From Epithemia pelagica (Eukaryota; Bacillariophyta; Bacillariophyceae; Surirellales; Surirellaceae): 64,000 bases of DNA. The stretch covers positions 310,001 to 374,000 of the forward strand of contig OX337242.1 of NCBI GenBank assembly GCA_946965045.2, in the 5' to 3' direction. Positions 19,135-30,582 of the stretch are shown here, one piece after another. Every line of letters starts with the position of its first letter. The first letter of the stretch is position 1. The position numbers and the translations under genes were made by a program. Below the pieces are notes generated by a model. It ran no database searches. It saw nothing but the letters and a program-made list of their open reading frames with translations, and was not told where the DNA came from.

Positions 19135-22100
19135 ATGAGAATATTACTCCATTCGAGTAGTAGTAACAACAACAACAACAAGGCGTTTTCGGTGGTTGTT
19201 GTTGCCACCATGGTGGTATTTTTTCAATGGAGTCTTCGGTCCACATGTTCCTTGGCGGTGGTTCGACAACGACGACGACCACATGTCCTGCTTCCTCCTC
19301 TCCCAGCCAGTAGCAGTGCAGTTGGATCACCACCAAACTGGGTGACAACACTGGGTGGACGAACGTCCCTGTCTCGAATGTGGGCCTCGTCCGATGCCTC
19401 GAATACAGGTAGGTGTTGTTGTGAGAGAACGACTCGACACGGTCGAATCGAATCAAACTCACACACTGTTTGGGCAACGCCTCACTCGTGGACAATGACA
19501 ACAATGTGGTGTCTGAATTGTTGTATTTTATGGTTTGTCTTGTGTTTGTTTGTGCGTGTGTTGTGGTTGTGTTGGTTCTCTACAGATGCACCGAAACCAA
19601 ATAAGGGACATAAAACGAAAAAGGGCGCACCGGCTCCCACCAAAACTCCCAATGCCTATGCCGAAACCATTCTCTTACCGGAAACCTCCTTTTCCCAACG
19701 AGCCAATTCCATTGTCCGGGAACCGGAATTGCAAGCCTATTGGAAGGAATCGAATTTGTATGACAAATTGTCACGACAGGCGGCCGACCGTCCCCGTTTT
19801 GTCTTGCACGATGGACCTCCCTATGCCAATGGCGATTTGCACTGTGGACATGCCTTGAACAAAATTCTCAAGGATATCATCAATCGCTTTCAAATCCTCT
19901 TTCTCCACAAACAAGTGCACTATGTGCCCGGCTGGGATTGTCATGGATTGCCCATTGAACTCAAAGTCCTTCAAACCATCAAGAGCAAGACGGAACGACA
20001 ATCCCTGACACCGGTTCAATTGCGACAAAAGGCGGCCTCCTTTGCCGCCGAAACGGTGGAAAAGCAATCGGCCAGTTTCCAACGGTACGGTATTTTGGGA
20101 GATTTTGAACACCCCTACTTGACCCTGCAACCCTCCTTTGAAGCGGCCCAAATCCAAGTGTTTGGTACCATGTTTGAAAAGGGGTATATTTTTCGTGGTC
20201 GCAAACCCGTGCATTGGTCGCCATCCTCCCAAACCGCCTTGGCCGAAGCCGAATTGGAATATCCGCCCAATCACATTTCCAAATCCATTTACGTGGCCTT
20301 TCCCGTGGAACAACCGTCGGCCGCCGTGGCCGCGTGGCACGCGGCCGACGAACCACTCCAGGTGGCCATTTGGACCACCACGCCATGGACCATTCCCGCC
20401 AATTTGGCCGTGGCGGTCAATCCGCAATTGTCCTATTCCGTCGTGCACCATGCCAAGACGGGAAAATTGTTGGTGGCGACGGATTTGATGGAAACCTTGG
20501 CCGACAAGTTTCAGTTGAGCAGTGGCGAGGAAGAAGAAACATCGGCGTCGTCGTCGTCCTTTCAAGTATTGGCTACCTTTACGGGAGAAGATGTCATTGG
20601 GACCACCTACCACCATCCCCTCCAGGGCAGTCAACGGATTTCTCCCGTCGTGGCCGGAGGGGACTACATTACAACCGAATCGGGTACCGGATTGGTCCAC
20701 ACGGCACCGGGCCATGGACAAGACGATTACTTGACGGGGTTGAAATATGGATTGGACTTGTTGAGTCCGGTCGATGATACCGGGAAATTTACCATGGACG
20801 CCGGACCAGACTTTTGTGGCAAGTCGGTCTTGGGAGAAGGCAATGTGGCCGTCATTGACGCCTTGCAACAAGCCGGTGCACTCTTGTTGCAAGAAGACTA
20901 CAATCACAAGTATCCCTACGATTGGCGAACCAAGAAACCCACCATTTTTCGTGCCACCGATCAATGGTTTGCCAGTGTCCAAGGATTCCGTGACGAAGCA
21001 CTTGAAGCGATTCCTACGGTAAGTGATTGATTCATGCTTATATCCTCTTGTCGCGTACCACAGGACTCACTAGAACCTTTCACCAATGGGGTTATTGTTG
21101 TTCTATGTTGTAGGTTCAATGGGTTCCCGAGACTGGCATTAATCGCATCACGTCATTTGTGTCGGGTCGGGGTGACTGGTGCATTTCGAGACAGCGATCG
21201 TGGGGTGTACCCATTCCCGTCTTTTATGATCGTGAAACGGGCCAAGAGGTTTTGCTCAATTCCCAAACCTTGCAACACATTCAAGCCTTGTTTGCCGAAC
21301 ATGGGAGTGATTGTTGGTGGACCATGGAAGAACGCGATTTGTTGCCGGACGAATACAAGGACGAAGCGGACAAGTGGAAAAAGGGGACCGATACCAGTAA
21401 GTGGGAAACGAGGTTTCGTTTTTGAAATACGTGGATCTTCTAACGGGATCTTTTTGAATGAATTGTTTACGATAGTGGATGTTTGGTTTGATTCTGGATC
21501 CAGTTGGGCAGGTGTGGTACAAACTCGAGATGAATTGTCCTATCCAGCCGATCTCTATCTCGAGGGAAGTGATCAACATCGAGGATGGTTCCAAAGCAGC
21601 TTGCTGACCAGTGTTGCCAACACAGGCAAGGCTCCGTTCAAGACGGTCTTGACACATGGATTTGTCTTGGATGAAAAGGGATTCAAAATGTCCAAGTCTC
21701 TGGGCAATGTTGTGGATCCTCTCAAGGTCATTGAGGGTGGCAACAACAAGAAAAAGGAACCAGCCTATGGTGCCGACGTACTGCGTCTGTGGGTCGCCAA
21801 TAGCGATTACTCGTCCGATGTTCTCATTGGCGACAATATCATAAAACAAACCTTTGACGGTTACCGTAAACTACGCAATACGGCTCGATACATGATTGGT
21901 AATCTTGCGGATTTTACACCCATGTCCGAAGATGGCGCTGAAACGACAACAGCTGTTCCCTATGACGACTTGCCTTCTCTGGATAAGTACATGTTGGGCC
22001 TTCTCAGTCAGTCGCTGAATACTGTGAAAGAAGCCATGGAACAGTATCAGTTTCAACGAGCCATTCAGGAGATTATGCGCTTTGCCACTGCGGATCTTTC

Positions 22101-22884
22101 CAACTTTTACCTGGATGTTGCCAAGGATCGACTGTACATTTCCGGCATTGATGACGCTCGTCGAAGGAGTTGTCAAACTGTCATACACGCATGCCTGGAG
22201 GGATTTGCCAAGGCTGTGGCACCCATCTTGCCACACATGGCGGAAGATATATGGCAAAATCTTCCCTACAAAAATAAAGATAAGGAGGAAAGTGTATTTG
22301 AAGGAGGACTTTCTCCGACCTTAACCTCATTTGCACCACACGATGAAGAGATGTGGTCCTTTGTGCGGCAAATCCGAGATGATGTAAACAAATGCCTCGA
22401 GAATGCCCGAAACGACAAACTTTTGGGTGCTTCTCTAGAGAGTGCTGCATACATTTATGTCCCCGACGACGAGAAAGTGGCATTTTTGAAACGATTGGAC
22501 GGGGATGTCAGCTTGATTTATCCACCAGTAAAGACCAATGGTGTTGATGAATTGCGAACAGTGTTGATGATTTCGCAAATTCACATTGTGGATAGCGCGG
22601 ACCAGGTAAAAGAAAAATGCGAGGAGGCCCATGTCCAATCAGCCACAGAAACTATCAGCGGTGCCGTAGTGGGAGTGACTAAAGCTAAGGGTCAGAAATG
22701 TGGTCGTTGCTGGTTTTATGATGAAGCCATTGGTGAGCTAAAGGAAGAAGAAGGCCACCACTCACATGGTGATGATCTATGCCAACGGTGCAACGAAGCC
22801 ATATCCATGTGGGAAGAGCAGAGTGGCAAGAAGTTTGTCAACCCCCAAAGCATTGACCAAGAAGCAACAGCTCCAGTTGCCTAA
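19135..22884 (+). CDS. ileS: Isoleucyl-tRNA synthetase, bacterial-type, organelle-targeted
   Basis: Four exons (19135-19408, 19586-21018, 21114-21396, 21476-22884) sum to 1132 residues. All introns are GT-AG (177, 95 and 79 bases), and frames agree across all junctions. The enzyme charges tRNA-Ile with isoleucine. The HIGH signature is HCGH at 177-180 after DGPPYANGD, the KMSKS loop is at 734-738, and [11 protein letters not shown] follows exon 4's start. A C-terminal zinc knuckle (Cys1072, 1075, 1099, 1102) matches bacterial IleRS, so this is the organellar enzyme. The N-terminus has a short basic/Asn start and a hydrophobic segment (about 17-40), followed by a basic Ser/Pro-rich stretch, as in a signal plus transit peptide for the complex plastid. 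Mitochondrial dual use is possible. Intron 1 is a multiple of three and has no in-frame stop. Confidence 0.95.
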
Positions 22885-23157
22885 TAGGTCTACGTTACAG
22901 CGTAAGAGTAATCAGCTCTCACCTTACAACATAGATGCCCAACATCTCCCCCACAGAAAAAGAGATCACGACTACCTACCTAATAGAAATGGGTGCCGGG
23001 CGGCGTGAACGCGTGCAATGTTAGGGGCGCGCTTTTGTGCGCTACATCAGAGAAAAGATTTGCCACGTGGAGGTGGAAAACTTCACTCCGTCCACCCCCA
23101 AGAGCAAGCCGTAAACAAGTCGTCGATCGAGGAGGACAACATCGGGGATTACGAACG

Positions 23158-23742
23158 ATGCACCAAGCTTCGCTGTTTTCCAACAATAGAGGCGGCTCGT
23201 TGAATCTTCGAGCGCTTATTCTCCTCATCCTTTTCGTTGACAGGTTCTCTGTTTTTGCCTCGGCAATTTTTGCTAGCTCTCGAAACTCACCGATTCTCGC
23301 AAGTCGAGCTACCTCAGCTAATTCAAGAAGCAAAGTTCTTTATCGAAGTTCATCAACTATTTGGGAGCACGATGTATCTGGGATGACTTCTTCTTTCAAT
23401 GAGGGACTGTCTTCTGTGGAGCGCGTCCCTCGTGGAGGCGGTGCCTTGGGTGGTGCCGGTGCGCTTCATGGCTCACTCGGGTCCTTTATGGCTGGAATGA
23501 ACCCATTTGGATACAAGATAACAGAACTGGGAGAACAATACTTGTCGTACGAAGGATCACTGGATGGTGATATCGGTCGTTTCTTGGCCAGTTTGAAAAA
23601 TGGACAACGAAAACGCTTCAAGGCCCTCAAATCACAATGGATGGAAGTAGTACGAGTTGCCAAAACCAGACAAGCCATGCGCATTTATCGGACACTCGAA
23701 GAACTGATTGATTTTTGTCTCAAAGCGGGCTTTATCGAATAA
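23158..23742 (+). CDS. Secreted or plastid-directed small protein, unknown family
   Basis: The 194-residue protein starts at ATG 23158; the frame extends upstream without another ATG. A hydrophobic segment at about 16-40 (LRALILLILFVDRFSVFA) looks like a signal peptide, and the text after it (FASAIFASS) resembles the ASAF-type cleavage context used for diatom plastid import. A Gly-rich linker follows (RGGGALGGAGALHGS). The C-terminal 90 residues are compact and charged: NPFGYKITELGEQYLSYEGS, DGDIGRFLASLK, WMEVVRVAKT, and IYRTLEELIDFCLKAGFIE. I do not recognise a named domain. The C-terminal block looks like a conserved helical domain and is the likely functional part. It lies head-to-tail, 273 bases after the synthetase. 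Confidence 0.72.
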   Translation: MHQASLFSNNRGGSLNLRALILLILFVDRFSVFASAIFASSRNSPILASRATSANSRSKVLYRSSSTIWEHDVSGMTSSFNEGLSSVERVPRGGGALGGAGALHGSLGSFMAGMNPFGYKITELGEQYLSYEGSLDGDIGRFLASLKNGQRKRFKALKSQWMEVVRVAKTRQAMRIYRTLEELIDFCLKAGFIE

Positions 23743-25968
23743 AAAACGACAAGGCTCTCAAATTTTCATTGCCTGTGGAGTCTGACGATATAGGCATCGA
23801 ACCCTGACATCCATGGATGCTCTTGCATGCTCCTTTCGGTTTGCTTGTATCAACCACAAAAGGAGTCAAATATTTTCCATGTGAGGGAGCATATCAAGAG
23901 AGCTCCAGGGTTCAATACGTTCGAGACGATCACCATAGCTGTCGCTGGCGTTTTGTCCCAGTTATACGAATAGACATCTGCTCTGACCACGCCATTGGAA
24001 CCGATACCTCTTTAAAACGTCATTTGAAGACTGACTAGGTAGGGACACTTGACACTAGCACTGAGTTGGTACCAACACAACCGAATTGAGGATGGAGTTG
24101 CATTTCACGATCAGACGCCAACATGAAAGGTACGAATACCTCGCTTCGCATACAGACGACTTCCTATAGACACAATGGTGGTCATGACATCGGTAGGAAG
24201 AGAGCTTTTGTCTCAAGTTGATCCTTCGTACCAAATGGACAATCACATGAAACCAGCTACCCAATTCAAACGCGAAGAGACAGAAGGTTCGACTCTCAAG
24301 CGACTTGATCACACGTCGAACTCTGCTCGTGACTGGTCACGAATCGAAGTTAGTACAGGTTTATGAGAGGACTACAGGGCAAATAAAACATGGCGTAATC
24401 TGACATTGATACTTCCACTTGGCAGTGAACCGCTCGACCACGGGAGAATTTGAACCTCGCGCATCTGGTCATGGCGTATCATGGACAACCCGGCAACGCA
24501 CGCCGAGACTAGAGATTGATCTACGAGTAGGTTTGATTGCGAAGGTCGTTGTCAAAAAAGATGCCAAGACACTTGGATAATGACCAAAGACCTTTTTGAT
24601 ATTCGTGATATTGCTTTCAACCTGCCCACGGAGAAATCATTCTGCTACTTTTTGTAGTACTTCGCCACGTCACACGTCACCGAACGACTGATAAAAATGA
24701 GAAAGCCAAATCTGGTTGCTCGTTGATGCAAATTAGTTGGGGGTTGTTAGTAGCTATCTTGCGTCTTACGTCGTATTGCCCAAGCACCAAGCAGCTCGCT
24801 ATTCGAATTCGAAAATGGCGTGAGGTGTGAGGTGTGAGGTTGGTACTCGTCCAAAAGCTCAAGTCCAACCGACAAGGTTGCTGCGTCACGTCATGGACCC
24901 TCGGCCTGATCAAACGCGCGTCACGCACTTGACGAATCACTGACCAAATAGACGAAAACTCGTCAAATGTGACGAGCCAGGATACCCCTAACAACAACAC
25001 GATAGAACGATGAAACTAACATGAAAGTACTAAGTAGATGATTATATGAAATGGCAATGATAAAGAATGGTTCCTAATGTTGCTTGAACCCTCCCATGAT
25101 GGAGGTTAGCTCCCTGTTTTGTCGTCCTCACCTTTGATGACATTAGCATTTAACATTATAGCGCCCCTGTTCTCACCTTTCCCTTCTCGCTCGTCATTTC
25201 ACCTGTTGCGGAATCTCTGGCTTCCTCTTCTTCGCTTTCATCATCTTCGTCTGACAAGGTTGGCTTGTCCTATTGCTGCTCGGGCCCCGGCTCGTACGCG
25301 TCGTCATCATCATCCGTCGTCATCACCCTTACCAGGGGGTCGTTTTCATTGTTGCTATTGTCAAGCACGGGTGGTAGGTCGTCGCTTACGTCCATGTTTC
25401 ATTTTAAAACCATTTTTGAGTGTTTCTCATTGTATCTGATATTGCTTGGCAAAGGTAAATAGAAGTTTCTATTTTCTATGAGTTTCTTTAATTCGTCACT
25501 GATTCGTCAATGCCAAATCGGGAGACGTGACATGGGGGGTATTTGGCCACGTCAGCTGACGCGCGTCAATGTTGACGCCGTCACAGAGAGCACCGAGGAC
25601 TGGGGGATTTTGATTTTTGATGGGTGGTTGGGGCCTTCAAGAACTGTGACTGTCGTGGTACCTCAGATATCAAACATTGGAATCGACTTCTGTCGTTTCT
25701 TATAATCATATTATAGAATGCATAGAGTATTTTTGTCTCACCCAAGAAGTTTGTATAGATTTAGAAGAAGGCCAACCCCGAATAGACAAATTAGTGACCG
25801 TTCCCTATTGATCTCATTCATCTACAGTATAATCGAAGCTCTGTATTACCCAGTAGACTTCGTTGCTTGGATCAGATTCTCAAACAAGAACGATCGAATG
25901 CACCTCTCATTTGGTTTTCGAAATCATGTCATCATAACTCTCACCGAGACAACAAAAGAGAAACGAAA
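23743..25968. other. 2.2 kb region without intact gene
   Basis: No intact gene is supported. Features worth noting are a tandem GTGTGAGGT run near 24825-24840, a broken acidic frame on the minus strand at 25156-25395 and a cluster of GACG/CGTC-rich repeats with an inverted pair at 24929-24944 and 25495-25510. The latter two are described separately. Confidence 0.5.
25156..25395 (-). pseudogene. Acidic open frame interrupted by one stop
   Basis: From ATG 25395 the minus strand encodes 41 residues of acidic sequence (MDVSDDLPPVLDN, then TTDDDDDAYEPGPEQQ), a TAG at 25270-25272, then in the same frame 37 more codons just as acidic (LSDEDDESEEEEARDS) to a TAA. The composition on both sides of the stop suggests one former coding unit. 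Acidic N-termini like this occur in some transposases and in many nuclear proteins; no catalytic domain remains, so identity is unknown. Confidence 0.4.
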
Positions 25969-27446
25969 ATGGCGTGCCCCGATGATTCTGCGCCCAGCGC
26001 AAGTACGAAGCGGCAGCCCCGCATCCCAGTTACACTTCAAGCTGTGATGATCATGTCGCAAAGAGGCAAAGATGTAGTCAAGCCTCCGCCCAACGGTGTC
26101 GCTTTCAAGAGCTTTACTCGCTGGTTTCCTTGTCGCAACAGTTCGAAAAAGACCTCATCTGTCAACGACGATACGGCGCCAGGAGCTTCCCCAGATTTCA
26201 TCACTGACTCTGCCTCTTGTCAAGACCATCTGGAGACTCGCACGACGTGTAGTGATGATACTTATAATACGTATACGTCTGCTGACACAGTTGGAACCCA
26301 ACCAAGAACCAAAAAGAAGAAAAAGGTAAGAAGAGATAAGCTATGTTTCACATGTCACCGAATCAACGATATTGCTTCAAAAGTACCAATGTGACGTAAA
26401 CAGCGGTACTCATGCAAGGTTCATTCGTGTTGTTTCGTTCACAGCCATTTGGTAGGAAATCAACACGTAAGTGTTCAAATTCTGGATCTCCTGAAAAGCC
26501 CCTTGGTTTGTCTACGCCCAAGAAGAATCGTCACATTTCTCCTCAAGCCTACTTGACATCAATGCTCAAGACACGTGGCTACAATACAACCATACATCGA
26601 GCGTTGGGCAGTGGCTACTTTCAAAGACCCAGTCCTTTGGATCTTGCAAGTTTTGGCTCTTACATGGAGCATATGATTGAAAGCAACAACGCGGAGGAAT
26701 TGAAGCAAGCTCTCGAGACCGGCTTGTCCCCCAATGCATGTGAACATCCGGATGGGTTTTCCATCGTGCACAGGGTATGTGAGAAGGGATTCAAGGAGAG
26801 TCTACAAGTGCTTCTTCTCGAAGAATACGAGGGCCGTGTGGATGTTGTGGATAGTTCTGGTCGAACACCGTTGCACATGGCGTGTTTGGGACTTCGTGAG
26901 GACGAAAACAGGGAACCGTGCTTTGAAATCATTGACTTGATTTTGAAGCAACATAAACGACTCTTCTACCTTGCTGATGACCAAGGCCGTCTCCCTCTTG
27001 CCTGCCTTCCAGAGAGACATTGGACAGCGTGGACGCGATATCTCATGTCACGAAAAGAAGAGTACTGGCCCGAACGAGATGTGAAAACTCTTGGATTTGA
27101 GAAAGAAGACCCCGTTGCCGTACAACCGCCTCTGTCGTTGTGTAACGAGAACGAGAAAGATGTCATTTCGCTCCACCTGGCCTTACAGGTAGCAGAAGGC
27201 CATGTGTCGCCATTGGAAGCTTTGATTCAGCGAGTTTCGGCGGATGTGAATGATTTGGACGCAGATTTTTGCTCGGATGACGACGACAGCATGAGTGACA
27301 GCGACGAGGATGATTCATTTGATGAGGACGACGACGATGATGATGAAGAATGGAGCGAAAGTACGTTCGATCAGGATGAACTGGAAGAAATCCTTGGTTG
27401 TATTGGTAGCTCCAGACCCGTCGCATGGACCAGTACCAAGGCCTGA
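25969..27446 (+). CDS. Ankyrin-repeat protein of diatom type
   Basis: There are two exons, 25969-26325 and 26445-27446. The 119-base intron (AAG/gtaag to cacag/CCA, phase 0) gives 452 residues. The first 119 residues are polar and basic, ending in a Lys run. The middle contains ankyrin-like units: GFSIVHRVCEKGFKESLQVL near 225, GRTPLHMACLGL near 256, and FEIIDLILKQ with DDQGRLPLACL near 294. The unit after this (PERHWTAWTRYL) matches the end of a repeat block common in uncharacterised diatom ankyrin proteins. The C-terminal region (about 395-435) is highly acidic (SDEDDSFDEDDDDDDEE). Ankyrin repeats bind other proteins; the partner is unknown. The ATG at 25969 is the first in frame. Confidence 0.85.
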
Positions 27447-28000
27447 TCTAAGTGTTGTCTCTCTGCTGTCCGGGGTACAACGAGAAAAAAGTGATATATA
27501 TTTGTTCTGCAGTGCTGAGGTAGAACATACCGATGGTGGTGCTTTGCCTACATTGTGGATAAGGAATACTACGCCAGGAGTATAGTTTTGTTTGTTCTCC
27601 CCCCGATCTCTCATGTCTTTCTTGACATCCAAAGATTCATAGAGTTGTATTTCCGAGAATGAGTAGGAGAGGCCGCTTCTCTTCGATCTGGTAATCAGCA
27701 AAATCAGTGATCGCGGTTTCTAGTGTGCGATTGTTGTCGTTGGATGCAAAAGAGCATGCCGCCAGACGCACCGGAAACACCAAGTAGGATGCAAAGCGTT
27801 GAGAACGGTTATTTTGCGTTGCCTGTCGTAATAATAAACAAACATCGCGCACCCCTTCACGCTCTCCGGCACCACCTCGTTCACTATTTCGAAAAATCAA
27901 CATTCAACGACTGAGACATTAAAACGCCCCAAAACCTCGATCAACGGTGCTTGTTTGCCACCATAGCGTGTCTCAATAGGATTCGTCATTATTTACATGA
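27447..28000. other. Intergenic, no gene seen
   Basis: This lies downstream of the ankyrin gene. Short frames on both strands have no recognisable features. Confidence 0.45.
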
Positions 28001-28789
28001 ATGGGCACTTTTCCTGCAGTCATTGACTTGAAACGAATATTTGAAATGCTGTGGACGGATCGACATGCTCAAGATGTATCAATAAGGTGGCCGCAAAGGA
28101 TTCTGGAAACCATCATGGCGGTAGTCTTTCTACAGACTGTAATGCTTTTCAGAGTGTCAGAGAGTTCCGTTCTTCGAGGAAATCCACAACCCATGGCGGC
28201 CATGAAGAGAATGAAGCCCAAAAAGATGAAAGTCTCCATGAATATGAAGACACCCAAAGCAGTGCATTCTGGAACGTCGTCTGTGTTGTCGTCGTCCTCC
28301 TCTTCCACTTCCATGCTGGGACGGGGGAGTGGTGTTGTGAATGGAGCACGAGGGGGGTATCATGCGACGCAGGAAACATACATTACAACATCCGTGCTTG
28401 CTAGTGACGCTGCTGGGACCCGACTACCAGCTGCTACAATGAGCGGTGGTGTCGCAACTCGCGGCAACGTGCGACCAATGGGGATGAAGATGATGAAACA
28501 GAACAAGCGGGGAATGCAAGCTTCGTTTATTGCCGGAGGAGGGTGCCGTGAACACGGTCCCAAGAGACAGAACAATCTCAATTCTCATCATTCCACCTTG
28601 TGCGACAAGATGATACAAAACAACGAAAACAACAACAACAATGACTATGGTGACGATTATTATTACTACTATGATGACGACCTCGAAGATGATGGCATTA
28701 TGTACTCGTCGGCTCCCAAGAAGAGCCCCTATGACAATCTTCAAGCTCAGGCACAGTCGTTGTATCGAGGAAAGAAAAACTCTGGTTAA
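28001..28789 (+). CDS. Met/Lys-rich low-complexity protein, unknown function
   Basis: The 262-residue protein starts at ATG 28001. A hydrophobic stretch at about 36-52 (ETIMAVVFLQTVMLF) could be a signal anchor; starting at the Met within it would make it a signal peptide. Residues 65-90 are dominated by Met, Lys and Pro (MKRMKPKKMKVSMNMKTPK). There is a Ser run (SSVLSSSSSSTS), a Gly/Met/Arg-rich middle and a C-terminal Asn/Asp/Tyr-rich run (NNNNNDYGDDYYYYYDDD). No family was recognised. Lys-clustered, Ser-rich secreted proteins exist in diatom cell walls, but without a clear signal peptide or silaffin motif that link is speculative. Confidence 0.6.
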   Translation: MGTFPAVIDLKRIFEMLWTDRHAQDVSIRWPQRILETIMAVVFLQTVMLFRVSESSVLRGNPQPMAAMKRMKPKKMKVSMNMKTPKAVHSGTSSVLSSSSSSTSMLGRGSGVVNGARGGYHATQETYITTSVLASDAAGTRLPAATMSGGVATRGNVRPMGMKMMKQNKRGMQASFIAGGGCREHGPKRQNNLNSHHSTLCDKMIQNNENNNNNDYGDDYYYYYDDDLEDDGIMYSSAPKKSPYDNLQAQAQSLYRGKKNSG

Positions 28790-29037
28790 CTTGAGTCCCC
28801 ATTGCGGTACAGCCGATGACGCAGATAGATTCCGAATGTGATTAAATACATGAAGTACGACATTTGTTGCAATGGTACGCACTATTTGATTCCCTAGCTG
28901 CGTTGGTTCTGAGCTGTTGATGTTGTGGATTTGTTACCAATCTCTGCACCATCACCATGAAAAATATCGTCCATACGATCTCACGTTATGTGCATTTCAC
29001 TTCCCGGCACAGTGAACAATTGTCTCCAAATTACTCA

Positions 29038-30582
29038 CTAAGATGCCGTCAAATCAGGCATGGGTTCATTCGAGTCCGGAGTGGATCTTGGTAGCTTCGC
29101 ACTCTTTTGTTCAGTCAAGTTGGCGAAGTGTTCATTCAAATCAGGCTTGGGTTCATTCGAGTCCGGAATGGATCTTGATAGCTTCGCAGTCTTCTGTTCC
29201 GTCAAGTTGGCGAAATGTTCAGTCAGATCAGGATTGGGTTCATTCGATTCCGGAAGGGATCTCGGTTGCTCCGCCTTTTCGTGTTCATCCCAGTCGGTGA
29301 TGTGTTCGATCCTTTCAGGAATGGGTTCATTCGATTCCGGAATGGATCCCAGTAGCTCCTCATCCTTGTGTTCAGTCAAGTCGGGGTTATGCTCGTCGAA
29401 ATCAGGAACGGGATCATTCAAGTTCGGAGTGAATACCGACATCTCCATAACGGATTTGGAAGAATCGTTCTCCCTGGTACTAATGAATTGCAAATCAATT
29501 ATACCACAGCTAAACCCAAAATAGAAAGAACAGAGAACAACCAAACCCGCAACAGAAAGAACAATGGAAATTGCGATCGTTGCACCATTGTCAAGGCCCC
29601 CACTTGAGCCATTGTGAGCTTGCATTGACTCAGGCTCGTTTGGTGGAGACGCTTGTGACGGAGCCAGAGTTGGTTCCGAGGAAGGACTGGACGCTGTCTT
29701 GGTTCCCGTTGGCGACGGTGGCGTGGATTGTGGAGGCGAGGGATTGGGCGGTGTCTTGGTCCCCGTTGGCGACGGTGGCGTTGATTGCGGAGGCGAAGGA
29801 CTGGGCGGTGTCTTGGTCCCCATTGGAGACGGTGGCTTGGAGGGCGAAGGTGTCACTGTGCTACCAACAGATCCTTCAGACTCGTATTCTAGCACCAGTT
29901 TGGGAGCTAACCCTGGACACAAACTGGAATAGAGCGAGTCGCATTCTCGTGTATAGTACTTGGGACGGAACGTGTTGAGATCATCTACCAAAATAAAGCC
30001 TTGATAGGTATTGTTGACGACCACTTCTTGCAAGACTGTAATGTCAAGAGGAAACTCAGTCAGTATCGGATTGCCAGTATTACTTGCATAGGGTGCTTGG
30101 CGTCCCACTGGTAAGCTAGAATCAAAGTCGCCTCCAGGTGTATCCCACGGGTGGTTCCAGGTCGAATGTCCTGGAAGCGCTATTCCACCGCGTCCACTTC
30201 CTTCAATCCAGGGCGTAGTCACAACGTAGACTTGAGCACATCCAACCACCAAGGGATCACTGGATTCGACACATTCGACGGGGTTGCTATCAATGACTGC
30301 CCACAATTGAATGGTTGCACTGATGAGTCTTTGGCCATTGTGAGCAAAGGAGCTAGCTGTCAATGGAAACGACAAGAGTCCACGCCATGTTCGGGTTCCA
30401 AAGTTGGACGTTCCAACGTAGATACTTCCATCCCGTCCGTTGTTCGTTTCACTCTCATTTGGATTGGCTGTGTCGATGCCAATCATGGTATCCTTGCTCG
30501 CGGTCAGCTCAATCGTGTCCGCAGCGGCCTTTCGCATCATCCACGCGAGAATAAAGAGAAACACACATGAGAAGATTCTCAT
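29038..30582 (-). CDS. Type I membrane protein with DNRLRE-like ectodomain
   Basis: The 514-residue protein starts at ATG 30582. A signal peptide (about 1-21) ends before ADTIELTASKDTMIG. Residues 22-235 look like a DNRLRE-type beta-sandwich: a TASKDTMIG start, a YVGTSNFGTRTWRGLLSFPL strand pair, a VVTTPWIEGSG loop and a final LVLEYES strand. Such domains occur in extracellular and carbohydrate-associated proteins. A Pro/Ser/Thr stalk (about 238-320) contains repeats of the PPSPTGTKTPP type. One membrane helix spans about 334-358. The cytoplasmic tail is acidic and built of diverged ~30-residue repeats with SNEPNPDLTEH and FANLTEQK. It is likely a cell-surface or wall-contact receptor or adhesin; that is inference. 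A decayed relative lies at 36963-37403. Confidence 0.82.
   Translation of the reverse strand: MRIFSCVFLFILAWMMRKAAADTIELTASKDTMIGIDTANPNESETNNGRDGSIYVGTSNFGTRTWRGLLSFPLTASSFAHNGQRLISATIQLWAVIDSNPVECVESSDPLVVGCAQVYVVTTPWIEGSGRGGIALPGHSTWNHPWDTPGGDFDSSLPVGRQAPYASNTGNPILTEFPLDITVLQEVVVNNTYQGFILVDDLNTFRPKYYTRECDSLYSSLCPGLAPKLVLEYESEGSVGSTVTPSPSKPPSPMGTKTPPSPSPPQSTPPSPTGTKTPPNPSPPQSTPPSPTGTKTASSPSSEPTLAPSQASPPNEPESMQAHNGSSGGLDNGATIAISIVLSVAGLVVLCSFYFGFSCGIIDLQFISTRENDSSKSVMEMSVFTPNLNDPVPDFDEHNPDLTEHKDEELLGSIPESNEPIPERIEHITDWDEHEKAEQPRSLPESNEPNPDLTEHFANLTEQKTAKLSRSIPDSNEPKPDLNEHFANLTEQKSAKLPRSTPDSNEPMPDLTAS

Noticed and set aside
24425-24500. Possible tRNA on the minus strand (a TTCAAAT loop in GCGAGGTTCAAATTCTCC)
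   Set aside because: The T-arm pairs only partly, and no matching acceptor stem or anticodon arm could be laid out upstream.
28001-28789. Assignment as a silaffin
   Set aside because: The Lys clusters lack the repeated silaffin unit and the signal peptide is unclear, so only the composition is reported.
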